DNA of 64,000 nt from Ectobius pallidus (GCA_964059195.1 CAXKWD010000002.1:169824559-169888558), one strand, 5' to 3'; numbered from the stretch's first letter, positions 34,653 to 45,977 are shown. Program-made: numbers and translations. The notes: generated by a model from the sequence alone, not told the origin.

Positions 34653-34900
34653 ATCGGACTTTCATTTGTTTGGTCCCATGAAGAAATTCCTGGTCGGTAA
34701 ACGCTTTGTGTCAGTTGCAGAAGTGAAAACAGTAGTCTTCAGATGGCTATACTCCAACCGAATGGACATCTATCAACAGGGCATTTTGAAAATGGAATTA
34801 TGATGGGAGAAATATGTTGAGAAACTTGGCGACTATATAGAAAAATAGACAAATATGTCCCTTCATGTGTGCATTTGTTTGTAAATTGTACCTATTAAAC
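34650..34900 (+). pseudogene. mariner transposase C-terminal fragment (plus arm)
   Basis: Plus frame reads SDFHLFGPMKKFLVGKRFVS, AEVKTVVFRWLYSN, DIYQQGILKMEL, the same protein end as the minus arm, with independent changes. Followed by an A22 run at 34907-34928. The two arms meet head to head at 34650, giving a 500-bp inverted duplication. Confidence 0.8.
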
Positions 34901-34954
34901 TTTTTGTAAAAAAAAAAAAAAAAAAAAAGGCATTACTTTTCCTCCCCCCTCATA

Positions 34955-35230
34955 ATTTTAGGTCTCTGTAATGGTTCAGGATTGGAAAATTAACGAAACA
35001 TCCATATCGGTCCCAGTGTTAAAAATTCCCCAGCCACCAGCAGAATGCATAGAGGAAGAAATGTTTGACATTCCAAAGAACTGGAAAGAAAGACATTTGA
35101 GAAACAGTGTTTTTATTGATGGTTACCATGACGAAACTCAATCTTCAAGTCACCTGAGGAAGACTCCAGGGGAGAGTTGAAACGTTGTGTAGTGATTTTA
35201 ACTTTTATCCACTGACTTGAAATACATATT
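34955..35230 (+). mobile_element. unclassified repeat 3' end (shared with 51050-51485)
   Basis: A frame with MFDIPKNWKERHLRNSVF and a following non-coding piece CACCTGAGGAAGACTCCAGG then TTGAAACGTTGTG resembles the copy at 51050, which has IPVDWINKHFRNTNF and CACCTGAAGAAGG...CCGAAACGTTGTG. The pattern is common at the end of arthropod repeats and I suspect a Penelope-like element, without proof. Confidence 0.45.
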
Positions 35231-36003
35231 TAAACACTTCTTTTTATTGGAAAATTAACGTTTGGAATAACCTGTTAAAACTGACAGATTCTTACATTCA
35301 CCTAATCAGATTATGAAAGTAATAAAAACCAGTACACTAGTAAATTCAAGAGGACAGTACAAATTTCAAGATCTTATATTCTGACGTGTGATGCACGGGA
35401 CAAACAAACAACTGCATTTGTGTTGTGCAGAGGAAACAGATCTACATTTGATTAAACTGAAAATTAGTAGTACCTAATAATATAAGTCAAATAGAGTTTT
35501 CAAGCCAATACCTTCTTTTGTTTTTTCAGAATATTAAAAAATTCATGTTTTCTGTGATGCACGGGACAATAGTGCAAAGCTGCAGGAATGGGAGTATTAA
35601 AATGTTTAGTGTGTGGTTGTTGACATGTTTTTGTTTATGATAATACTTAGTTTTCTTGTGGTTTCATCATATGTAATTGTTAAAAAGATACTGTGAATAG
35701 TTATTTTGTTACACGTGATTAAATATTGAGTATAAATTGATACTTTTCCCTCCCCTTGTTATTTCAAACTTTAGAAATTTATTACTAGTGTATAATAGTA
35801 AAATATTGATTATGTTTTTGTTTTTTCAATAATTTAATGTGTCTTCTTCCCACTCATAATAAAAGAAATACATTTGTTGCAATTTCAAAATTTGCTCCCA
35901 TGGTTTCACTTTCCAGAGAATTGCCCAAAAGCATATAATTCGACTTGTCCAATAAGCTCCGCTTTATAAAGTGGTTCTTAAGTCACCGACCATGAATACC
36001 AGC

Positions 36004-36356
36004 CAAAGAGTTGGATTTGAAAATGAGAAGAGCATTTGGAATGAAGCCAGTCTCTTCTCCAGCGTGCATGATGATCGAACGTTGTCCCTTGAAATTGGAC
36101 TTTTGAGGCCCTTACTGCTGTTATCGGTCCAAGATTCAGTAGTTGTGTGTGAGCTATGGATGTACATTTCATCCCTGTACACAATTGGTCTACCCTCTGC
36201 CTGAAATTGAATAATAGCTCGCAGGTAAAAGATCTTTGCATTTTTAATATTGTTTCTCTCTATGAGCACGTGCCTGTTATTTTCAGTCTTCTTCCACCAA
36301 AATCCAAGTTTTTTAAACATTTTCATGACGGTATGTCCTCCTGCCTCTATTCATAG
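36004..36356 (-). pseudogene. DDE transposase relic, N-terminal part
   Basis: Minus frame includes FKKLGFWWKKTENNRHVLIE, YRDEMYIHSSHTTTESWTD and, after a frame change near 36110, SIIMHAGEETGFIPNALLIF. RDEMYIHSSHT corresponds to the first catalytic block (usually D-ET-IHSSHT). Joined in frame with 31334-31086. The upstream helix-turn-helix part is not readable. It is the oldest layer of this nest. Confidence 0.75.
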
Positions 36357-36379
36357 AAACAGCTGATATCTGAGGTACA

Positions 36380-36545
36380 TATTTCTTTTAATTCTTTATA
36401 TTCTTCTAGTTAGATATATTTGTAAAGTGTGTTTAATTAATCTTGAAATGCAAATTAAAATCTTCTAATTTTGTAATATTATGACAAAGCCATGGATCAT
36501 GTATCCCTACAGTGAATAAAGAATAGAATTGAATGGAATGTCACA
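36380..36545 (+). repeat. LINE 3' tail fragment
   Basis: GACAAAGCCATGGATCATGT, ATCCCTACAGTGAATAAAGA and an AATTGAATGG end look like the 3' non-coding tail of a jockey-like LINE with AATAAA and a short-unit tail. No coding part. Confidence 0.4.
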
Positions 36546-36679
36546 ATGACACTGAACAGATTAAACATTTAATATAAATTAAATTAATATAAATAGGTAA
36601 GTATGAAAAATACACTTAAAAAGTAATCAAGTTTAAAATACTTAATAGCACTGTTCATGCTTTACAGTCACTTCAGGTT

Positions 36680-39000
36680 AATATTGATTTGACTGACGTC
36701 ATTAATTAAAAAACATTACTTGATAAACTTTTCCTAGTCAACATTAAAGACTGGGATTCTTCACTTAAAGCTGATAAGTTTCCTTCATTCAAGGGCTTAT
36801 TGAGTTTCCTTGAAGCTAAACTCCGAGTCCTTTAAATGCCAGACTTAGCCATCAAGTCACAATCAACTCAGTCCCCAGTCAAGAATGTGACTGCAAAGCC
36901 TAATAATAATTCTAGCAATAGTCGTAGGCCTACTGAAGCAAAGAACATGTCTTCGAGGTCTCAACAAACTTGTTTATGTTGTAAACAACCACTTAATCAT
37001 GAATTAAGTCGCTGTGAGGTATTTAAAGCTCTTGCTTTACCTCAAAAACTTGAATTCATGAAACGTAACAATGCATGTAATTTTTGTTTAAGAATAGGTG
37101 GTCATTCAGCCATCTGTTCTTCTTATGCTTGTTTGAAGTGTGAAGATAAGCATAGTACTTTGCTTCACACTTCGAATAATCCTTTTCCAATTAACCAATC
37201 TGCTATACTAATAAGCGGTCAATCAATGTCAAAGTCCATACATCCAATTGCAACTTTTCTCATTGCGGATGCTAATGGGAACTTCACTGAGGCCACTGCT
37301 GTTCTTGATTCAGTCAAAACATGTAACTTAATCACCATTAGCCCAATAGGCTGTTTAAACGTCTCAAATTTAAACCTACTTCGCAGAGAGAATATCTGCA
37401 GGATGTAGTGACTAAAGAAGGCACTCTTCTCAAGGTAGCTTCATTGACATTGAAGTCCAATACTACTCAATGGATGTGGCAAGGAATGCTTTAAATGTAC
37501 CATTCAGAACTCCTCTCAAACTTACTCGTGCTCACATAGACATTTTGGTTGGAACATTTCCTTAAAATAACATTAGCAGATGCTAACTTTAATCAAACTA
37601 AGTTCTTATATTTGCTCCATGGAATGGAACTCTTCTCACAAATCCTCTTACCAGGCAAATTCTCAGCTGATAACTTGCCTGTCATTCACATTTCAGAACT
37701 TGGTTGGTACTTTATGGGTAAGCTACCACAGCCTGGTACTTTTCCCCAGCATAGCACGCCTATGCAAACAAATGTTTCTAAAGAAATGAATGTTTCTAAG
37801 TGAACTACTTCTCACAACAAAGCTAAAGCAGGTGATAGGCGAGAAAAGGCTCATTTTTACACAAGCTCATCCTAATTTCTAATTTCCTAGTGATGATTCA
37901 TCACGACTATCAGTGACCAATTGTCTAGATTTTGGGAACTAGAAGCTGCCAATAATTCTGCTCCATTCTGTGATGAATAGGAATGTGAAAAACATTTCAC
38001 TCAAACTACAACCAGAGATGACTCTGGTACATATGTAGCAGACTGCCCTTCAAACTTTAGGTAGCACTAGGCAACAAGCTTAAAGAGGTTTCAGTTCTTA
38101 GAGAAAAGACCGTTATCCGACGAATGTCTATGTAGTGAATATGTCAAGTTTATGAAGGATTATGAGACCTTAGGTCACATGCAGCTAGGTGACAACACTC
38201 ATAACACCTCACGCAAATACATTTTACCTCATCATCCAGTATTCAAGCCTAGTAATACTACTATGAAGCTTAGAGTAGTCTTCAATGCTTTGACTAAGTC
38301 ATCCATCCAATGGAAAATCCTTGAATGACATTTTAGCTGTAGGTCCTGTTATTCAGCCAGATTGGTTTTCCATTTTGACTAGGTTTCAACTTAGTCCAGT
38401 AGCATTTACATCAGACATCGCCAAGATGTATCGTCAAGTGCTAGTTCACCTAAATTACCAACCTCAGCAGCAGATCATGTGGAAAAATAGTCCTACTGAA
38501 CTAATTAGAATCTACAACTTTAAGATGGTTACTTATGGCTCTCACCTGCCTCATTTTTCGCGACGAGAGTGGTAAGGCAACTCACCATTGATGAAGGTGA
38601 GAGGTTTTCCTTCTTCTTATGTCGATGATGTAGTTTCAAGTGCTCCTGATATCTATCAAGCACGAAAGATGGTTTCATAGCGTCTTACATTACTGCCTTT
38701 AGGTGGATTTGAACTTAGAATTTGGAATTTTAATGACCCACAACTAACATTCCAATTGAGCTGTAAGAGTCTCAAGACACTCATCCATTCGACAACTCTA
38801 GTGACAATGCAATTAAAGCATTAGGCCTATTATGGCAACCCTCAATGATCTGTTAAAGATTGAAATTTCAATAGATCCTTTTATATGTTCTAAGAGAACA
38901 CTACTTTCTTGTACAGCGTCCACATTTGACCCCTTAGGTCTGATATCTTCCAATCATTAAGGAAGGTGACTAAAACATACCAGATTGTGCAGCTAAACAA
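36680..39000 (+). pseudogene. BEL/Pao LTR retrotransposon gag-pol relic
   Basis: Gag end: FPSFKGLLSFLEAKLRVL, then QQTCLCCKQPLNHELSRC, NACNFCLRIGGHSAIC and CLKCEDKHSTLLH (36964-37170), the Cys/His clusters of BEL/Pao. Protease: TFLIADANGNFTEATAVLDS (about 37255-37312), where the active Asp-Thr/Ser-Gly is reduced to DS without Gly. RT: AFTSDIAKMYRQVLVH with the catalytic Asp of SDIAKM, and the YVDDVVSSA box near 38621. Further on, STFDPLGLIS near 38915. At least five frame breaks. No LTRs found at either side, so the copy is fragmentary. Confidence 0.82.
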
Positions 39001-39114
39001 TGGCTGATGATCCTTGAACAATTACCTGGCATTTCTGGGATAACGGTAGCTATTCCTAGATTATCATTCTCGACAACGCTACTTTACTTCAAATACAAGG
39101 TTTTCCTTACCCTC

Positions 39115-39640
39115 TTGGACACTGGTGCAAGGTGCGCAGCATTTAATAACTTGCGACTGTAATAAGTCAAAGCTAGGCACAGTAGTAAAGAAGCTATATG
39201 ATGCTATGTTCAGCACGTGCACCACAAACAATGGAATGCAGTGAATATGAATAATATTTTATAGTGATGAACATATTTTAATAGGCCTACACATTACACT
39301 TGATTACAAGACCACACATAAGAAATACAGTTGAATATTCAGAAAACAAGTTATGACGATTTGGCACAAGTTGTACAAGAGTCTCAGAGAACAATGGCTT
39401 GAAGAACTTACACATGTAAACTTTGAAATACTCAAGTTACAATAATTATAATTATCACAAACAATACTGGTGCAAGGTGCGCAGCGTTTAATGAATAACT
39501 TGCGACTGTAGTAAATCAGAGCTAGTCACAGTAGCTTAAAATATGGAGAGCACGGTAACTCTTTTAGGATCCCTTATTCTTGTTGTTGAAAATATAGAAA
39601 CAACTGCCTATACGAAGATTCAATAAATGCAAGCTCACTG
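39115..39640. repeat. local duplications 3' of the BEL/Pao relic
   Basis: ACTGGTGCAAGGTGCGCAGC starts two units at 39119 and 39467 that agree for about 75 bases. A second phrase, TCTTTTAGGATCCCTTATTC through GAAGATTCAATAAATG (39556-39630), recurs at 40604-40678 inside the LINE relic on the far side of the Rbp exon. Confidence 0.75.
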
Positions 39641-39924
39641 TGTAAAGGACAGGAAGATGCTGTTGCCTCATGGCATATGAAGGACTGCAAGAGCATCTCA
39701 AGGCCCATAAGATGAGAAGACTTGGTACATACTGCACTCTAATGATTGTTGAATAAAATGCATGTGAGCAACTATGACATGAGAGTGCACAAATTAATAA
39801 TGGTTAGGCTTGCTCCAACAACAATTATCAAATTCCAGTGTAAAGAGTTTTAAATTTTATGTTGGATTAAAAACAACACCTTAGTTCTATACACAAATTA
39901 CTTATGTTATTTATCCTTTCATAC

Positions 39925-40201
39925 CTTAATGGTGTCTCCTTCTGAGAATGGTAGCTCCTCTTCACAGGCATCTGGGTTTGGAGACATTGTTGTAGGGTTG
40001 TAATCATACAAAGCAACAAACCATCTCACTCTCTTATCTCTAGGACCAGCTCCAGGACCTCCTGCCTGATGTGGAGGAGGTCCAGTCTGATGATGAGGAG
40101 GAGGACCTCGCCCTGGTGGAGCATTTCCTCGGTACCCTCGATCTCCAGGATGGCCTCCATGCCTTCGAGCGTCACCACGTGAATCACCATAATATTGGTC
40201 C
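39925..40201 (-). CDS. Rbp: RIM-binding protein exon: Gly/Pro linker and start of SH3-II
   Basis: Acceptor CACAG, then a phase-1 entry that completes an Arg codon with the exon at 52472. Reads DQYYGDSRGDARRHGGHPGD, a Gly/Pro/His linker (RGPPPHHQTGPPPHQAGGPG), then RWFVALYDYNPTTMSPNPDA and CEEELPFSEGDTIK, ending in phase 0 before GTATG. FVALYDYNP...MSPNPDA-EEELPF is the start of SH3-II of RIM-binding proteins, close to vertebrate RIMBP2. The rest of the domain is on 29639-29866. Confidence 0.94.
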
Positions 40202-40239
40202 CTGTGAAATATGTAATTAAACTTAATTTTAATTATCAG

Positions 40240-40857
40240 AGATGTCAGATCTATAGATGTCTATAGATTTCCATCCAACATATACTTGCAGTGACACATT
40301 ATACCTTCACAAACAGGTGCCAAACAAGGAGACCCTACATGACCATTACTTTTCAGTCTCACTATCCAACATAAAAGAATTGGAGAGCTGCCTTAACTTA
40401 TTTTACTTAGATGATGATACCCTGTGTGATGAGCCAGACAAAGTCCTTGCTGATTTCCAGAGATTAGTGCAAGATTGTCAATCTCTGGGTCTGGTAATAA
40501 ACCCAGCTAAATGTGAATTATATTTTTGCTCTGGAATAGATGACTCAGTTATTTCCAATTTTCGGAACATTGTCCCTAACATGAGAGTAATTTCTAAATC
40601 AGAATTAACCCTTTTAGGATCCCTTATTTTTTGTTGAAAATATAGAAACAACTGCCTATACGAAGATTCAATAAATGAAATGATCACTGAAATGTTTGCT
40701 TGATTTGAATGCTCATGTAGCATATTTCTTACTAAGAAAACTGTTTTGTGATTCCAAAATTTATGTACCACTTGCAAACCACCTTCACTTCTCAAGGAAA
40801 CAGATGGATTACTTTGGAACTGTTTGGAATCAATCCTCAACATCCCAATATAATATA
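40240..40857 (+). pseudogene. LINE reverse transcriptase relic, part 1
   Basis: Reads LNLFYLDDDTLCDEPDKVLA (catalytic YLDD box near 40400), LGLVINPAKCELYF, and after a frame change near 40635 DLNAHVAYFLLRKLFC. The protein resumes at 44285, after the mariner and the PIF/Harbinger MITE. The residues before YLDD are missing. The type with a YLDDGT-like box and a long C-terminal region is a widespread unnamed RT group in insects as far as I recall. Confidence 0.75.
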
Positions 40858-41213
40858 CGAGGGCTGGTCAATAAGTAAGGTCTCCACATTAAAAAAAAAG
40901 TCGAAAATACATGTATTAAAAAAAAATCACTTCATTTTGTAGGACAACTATCAACTATTTCTCAACATAATCACGCTCCCGATCCAAGCACTTTTGGAGT
41001 CTTTCTGGCAACTTACTGATACCAGTGTTGTAGAAATCACCCGCCTGCTTACTAAGCCTGCTTTGCACCTCTTCCTGGACTCAAGGGATTGTCATTTTGC
41101 TTCCGGAGTGACATGAGAATCCCATGTTTCATCACCTATAACAACGGTCCAAAAATTGTTCCCCCTCTTCAGCATAAAGAGCAAGAAATTCACGAGAAGG
41201 CTCCATTTGTCTT

Positions 41214-41298
41214 CCGTCAACATTCTGTCTTCCATCAACATTCCGTCTTCCGTCAACATTCTGTCTTCCATCAACATTCCGTCTTATGTCAACATTCT
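41214..41298 (+). repeat. 18-bp minisatellite
   Basis: Units of CTTCCRTCAACATTCYGT, four to five copies. It lies inside the mariner transposase reading frame. Confidence 0.85.
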
Positions 41299-41586
41299 AG
41301 GAACCCACCATGCACAACCTTATGGGACATCAATTTGTCACTCAAAATGGTCTGTGTGGAACCTTTAGAAATGTCAGGAAGGGTAAACAAAGCAACGAGT
41401 AGTGGTGTGTTGATCTTGTCGCACCAATTCATCGACTTTTGCCACCATCTCATCTGTGAAGGCTGTTGTTGTAGGATATCAAATGAAAAGGTTATGTAGG
41501 TACAATAGGAAATACATGGGATGTATTAAACTAAATTCTGGTAAATAAAGACTTTGTGGAACTTTATACAGTGAAGCAACTATAAT

Positions 41587-41769
41587 AAAATTAATTTACT
41601 ATATGAGTTGACATAAACACACTTTTTGCTTCACTTACCATATTTTTGGTAACAGAGTTGACAGAGTATTTGAAAATGGGGAGGAGGCTCCTTGAAACGC
41701 GTCATACCAAAAATATAATAAGTGAAGCAAAAAGTGTGTTTATGTCAACTCATATAGTAAATTAATTTT
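41587..41769. mobile_element. foldback element inside the mariner
   Basis: Arms of about 65 bp: AAAATTAATTTACTATATGA on the left and the exact reverse complement at the right edge, through ACTTTTTGCTTCACTTA, around a 55-bp spacer. A few mismatches only. AAATTCTGGTAA occurs just outside on both sides (41534 and 41770), possibly a target duplication displaced by a deletion. Confidence 0.85.
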
Positions 41770-42945
41770 AAATTCTGGTAACTCGGAGGACCACTCATTG
41801 AGAGCAAGAAGGACTTAAACGCAGGTCGAGGAACAGAGATCCACGGATTATAATTGGAAATACAATCTTACATGTAATTAACGATGTATACTTTATTCTC
41901 ACTAAATGTATTAATAGAAATAATGGAAATAAACTGAAATAATATCAAAATATGCAATGTAATTATTTGGCGGGAAAAGTTCACGTGGTGATAAATATAT
42001 TGAATTTATACCAGCGATAATTATATATAAAAAACTTGTAATTCTTGTAGGAAATGTTAAGTTTGATATAAGATTATCAATCTTGATAATAATTGCACTA
42101 ATATAAGCACTTCACTGAGAACACTGATTTCACAATGCAAGCAACTTATAATACAAGCCTAACAGACGGATCTGGAAGGTTGTGAATATTGAAATAATAT
42201 GATAATTAATGAAGAATAATTATATGTATACAATAAAACCGAAATACTAGGTTTTATGTGAAAATTCGCGGTTTAAGAACAAATGTGACTGATTCTTTGT
42301 CTTGAAAGCGCGCGAATTTGGACAAGGCGATCACACGACTCAACTTCGTGGATGCCTCTTTCTAACTGACTGAAGCGACGCCGTGAACCAGTCACGAGGC
42401 CTCTAAAAACTGCACCTTCTGTTTTGCACACGGCACTACACAAGAGAGATGCTGACTCACAAGTGGGAAAGACACTAGCGGAAAATTTGAATATAATAAT
42501 TAGATAGACATGTGGCTTGCTCTGACATTGGTCTCTCACTTCGCTCTTCATCATGAATATTTGTCCGGCCCTGTTTTAACTGACAAACCCATTTATGTAC
42601 ACTTTTTTATGTCCTACATCCCTCTCCATAAACATTGCTGTCTGTGAATTTCAATCAGCGGAACTTTTCTTGCAGTAAGAAACCATATGACTTTGCAGAG
42701 GCCACACTTGGCAGGGACGGAAATCAGGAGGTCCATTTCAAACAGCTCTGTCTCGGACACTAAAAGGTTCAGCAGCTGCAGCAATGGCTCGTTTGAAAGA
42801 GGGGAGAAAATGGGACATGGCAGTGGTGCCAACTCTCTTGTCCGACGTTTTGAGCTTGGGCTAGAGTGTTGGAGACCTTACTTATTGACCAACCCTCGTA
42901 AAAAATGATGTTTATCTAGTTTACCCATTAACTTAGGTGGTCTTA

Positions 42946-44281
42946 TGGCTGAGTGCACTAACCTCGGTATTCAGAATACCGCGGTAAAGTTGCTTAGTTT
43001 ACCCCGGTAATGTCATACTTTCGTTGCACCGTGCTCGGTTTCGACTTTTACCGCGGTAAGATGCAAACCGGCCGTGAAGGTGCTGTAAAGTGAGAAAACC
43101 GCTGTTTTCTTTCCAAGATGGAGATCAGCGTAATGTATCATATTTACGATATCTAGGCCAAAAGCTAATTGAACATAAAGAATAATGAGAGACAGGTGGG
43201 GTCTATTTGAAGAATGAACGATGGTGCATATCTTTGCAAATACTGTGCTGTAACATCGATTGAAATGACTTTTCTTTCTAACCTCAACCAAACCAGGTCC
43301 ATCGAGTAGGCTAGTGGGCGTAACCACGATTATTACGATTAGTACAGTATTTATGGTGTTTGAATCAGTTTGAATTCAGACGACATATATATGCAATATA
43401 ATATTCCATTTTATCCTTATAAACTTTTATTACTGAACAAAAAGGCAACAAATAAATGAAATATGGAAAACCAGTGGTCCTAGGCCAAATTTAAGTGAAT
43501 GGCTGCATGCATCACAATATAGCCTGTGTATCGGTATATAGGGTATGTAAATCAATTTATCATACCTGCCCGTACACGAACATAATTATAACAGTCCTTC
43601 CATGGCTATGCACATGATTTTGCACCTAAAATTTCTACTAGTCGTACGGGAATAAAAGCGAGGCTATGTCGAACTCAGAGGAGAGATTTTGTGGTGTTGC
43701 TTTGCCTTGGATTGCAAACGTGTGAGAATTATTCTTTAAAACATCAATGTTATTTTATTTAAATGTACAGACAGGTGGGGTCTATTTGAAGAATGAACGA
43801 TGGTACATATCTTTGCAAATACTGTGCTGTAACATCGATTGAAATGAGCTTCCTCTCTCACCTCAACCAGAGCGAAAGCAACTCATTTCACTTTTGGTAC
43901 AGTATCTATGGTGCTTGGATTCGAAGTATGAATTCAGACGACATATATACGCAATATAATATTCCCTTTTATCCTTATGAACATCTTTTTATTGAATAAT
44001 AAGGCATCAAATACATTGAATTTGGAAAAAATTTGGCCTACTAGCGAGCCACCGTGACTGGCAGACGTGCAGAGAGAGATAGAGAGAGAGAGAACCTAGC
44101 GGCCATGGAAGAAACCATCAATGGAAAAATGGATTCGGAGCAGAGTAACAGCAATATTTCCAAGCATTAGCAAACCGCGGTATTTTCGCAATGGTGCATA
44201 GAGATTTTGAGAATACCCCGGTATTACGTTTACCGCGGTAACGAAACGGCTGAGAAAACCGGAGAATGGTGCACTCGGCCA
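42946..44281. mobile_element. PIF/Harbinger-type MITE
   Basis: Flanked by TTA (42943-42945 and 44282-44284), the 3-bp duplication of PIF/Harbinger. Ends TGGCTGAGTGCAC and, reversed, TGGCCGAGTGCAC. Subterminal GGTATT..GAATACC..CGCGGTAA words are present on both sides. Inside, about 245 bp starting GACAGGTGGGGTCTATTTGA is present twice (43190-43440 and 43771-44005). No transposase. Confidence 0.85.
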
Positions 44282-44284
44282 TTA

Positions 44285-45222
44285 GTATTAGAATGTTGTC
44301 TGACATCTCTTTGCCGAGTTTACATCTTCTGCATATTCAGTTTTCGATTTTGTCGTGTCTCAAGTCTCTAACTACAGTGATAATCTGGAGGTCTGTCATT
44401 TGTCGGAAGCTTTTCAACATTGGTTTCTGCTTACTGATCTCAAGACCCTCCAGTACAATGAGAAATACATAAAAATTAGAAATTGTTAATAAAGTGTATG
44501 GACTCCTCTCTGGATGAAGCACGTTTCCATGCAATTCAAGCTAAACAAGCAAGCTTTTGGCTCTCAGCCATACCCTCTACTAAAGTTGGCACACTTACAG
44601 ATAACTTCATTTTGAATTGCTGGAGCACTACATCTAGGCTTTAAAATCTGCTAGGAGCACACTTGTGTTTGAGGCACCACTGCTGATTCTTATGGTTACC
44701 ATGCATCGAGCTGTCTCAAGAAGTCTGAAAGATTCTCCAGACATTCTGAATGACATAATTAAAAGAGCTTTGACTTCTACTGGTGTTCCTGCTATCTTAA
44801 AACCCATAGGAATCAGCCACTCTGACAGTTTGGCACTAATTCCATGGAGACAAGACAAATCTTTGATGTGGGACGCAACATGATGTGTTGACACAGTAGC
44901 ACCATCTCATTTATCCTCCACCTGTAAACTTGCTGGGTCTGCTGATGAATCCGCTGTCCAGCTAAAAAGATTGAAATATTGAGCCATAATCGACAATTAC
45001 ATCTTTGTCGTCTTTGCTGTGGAAACCTTTGGTCCCTGGTGCTCTGAAGCCAAAGCCTTAGTTAATGAATTTGGCAAACATTTACAGTCCATCACTAATG
45101 ATCCTTGCACCACTGAATATCTGAGGCAGCTCATAGGCATAGCGATCCAAAGGGGAAAGGCTGCAAGCATGATGGGAACATTTTCCCCTTCTTCTTCATT
45201 AGAAGAAATATTTTATTTCTGA
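44285..45222 (+). pseudogene. LINE reverse transcriptase relic, part 2
   Basis: Continues part 1: RMLSDISLPS (44289-44315), ARFHAIQAKQASFWLSAIPS (about 44515-44575), DIIKRALTSTGVPAIL, LMWDATCVDTVAPSHL, then ETFGPWCSEAKALVNEFGKH and GIAIQRGKAASMMGTF (45019-45180). These C-terminal blocks always occur together downstream of the RT in this element group. At least three stops or shifts. Confidence 0.78.
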
Positions 45223-45977
45223 CTTAGGTACATAGAAAACCATAATAATGTAATATCTCAAACATACTTTTGTAGAATTAATAAACTATTATAGTTTTAC
45301 TTACAACAATTATGTGAAGTAGAATATTTGAAAGTTTAATTATAATATTGAGATTACACAATGTTTTGCCAATTAAGTTAATCAAATTTTGAAGTTTATT
45401 TATTAATTTTGTAATAATTTTTTATTCAAGTTAGTTATATCTCAATAAATTAAAACATACATTATTTATTATTCATGTAGGGTATAATGTACAGATAACA
45501 CCTAACAATATAATGTTATACCATACCATAAAATAAAGAAGAAATGTGGAAAATAAAAATACATCAAAACCATTATTAAAAACAAATAAAACTAAATTTA
45601 GTAGCAAATTAATGATCAGTGTCAAATATTCCTAATTTTTTGGTCTAAGTGCTTTATTGACTATATAAAAACCTATATTTCTTCCTGCCCAATATCATGG
45701 AAAATGAATTTTATACCCAGACAATTCGATACTCCCTGAAACTGTCTCAAGAAGAAGATTTATATTGCCGAATAAGAATTTAATGCAATACAAGGGTAGG
45801 TGTGAGAAATAAGAAACATGTTTTCTGCAAAAACCTTGGTTTTGTGCTTTGAAGAAACATTTCTCAATTATGAAATGATTTTCATAAACAACAAAAGTAG
45901 ACTATACTTATATGACTACACTCTGCCAACTAGAACAATCAGCAACCAAAATAAACTGTAATAATAACTCCTGAGTG

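Larger units (their letters stand above)
31335..36003. mobile_element. 4.67-kb insertion in the transposase relic (unclassified DNA element, ISL2EU-like ends)
   Basis: Left end GGCCGGTATTCATAGTCAC (31336) and right end, reverse complemented, GGCTGGTATTCATGGTCGG (36003) form inverted repeats. Removing the segment restores a continuous transposase frame, so it is a real insertion. ACTTTATAAAG words lie near both ends (31440, 31838, 35962). The duplicated target is short: AG or a mutated AGCC. The repeat sequence recalls the ends of ISL2EU/PIF-like elements from memory, but no transposase of that kind remains. The interior carries later insertions. Confidence 0.65.
29867..39924 (-). other. Rbp intron (10.1 kb) filled with nested mobile elements
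   Basis: Bounded by donor GTATG next to 39925 and acceptor TTTAG at 29867. It contains the tandem repeats at 30641-31071, the transposase relic split by the 4.67-kb insertion, and the BEL/Pao relic, each annotated separately. Confidence 0.88.
40858..42898 (-). mobile_element. mariner element with both ends, enlarged by insertions
   Basis: TA at 40856-40857 and 42899-42900. Ends CGAGGGCTGGTCAATAAGTA (left) and the reverse complement of CTTACTTATTGACCAACCCTCG (right). Minus-strand transposase pieces: LIEIHRQQC and HDEERSERP near 42680-42540 (N-terminal), IGDETWDSHVTPEAK near 41135-41092 (first catalytic Asp, usually GDETW). 2041 bp against the usual 1.3 kb; the surplus includes the foldback at 41587-41769 and a minisatellite. 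Transposase broken. Confidence 0.88.

Noticed and set aside
42273..42554. 93-codon minus-strand open frame
   Set aside because: No family signature, lies in the surplus sequence inside the mariner; composition not unlike the flanks.
44634..44894. minus-strand 86-codon frame
   Set aside because: Antisense of the LINE C-terminal region, which is recognisable on the plus strand.
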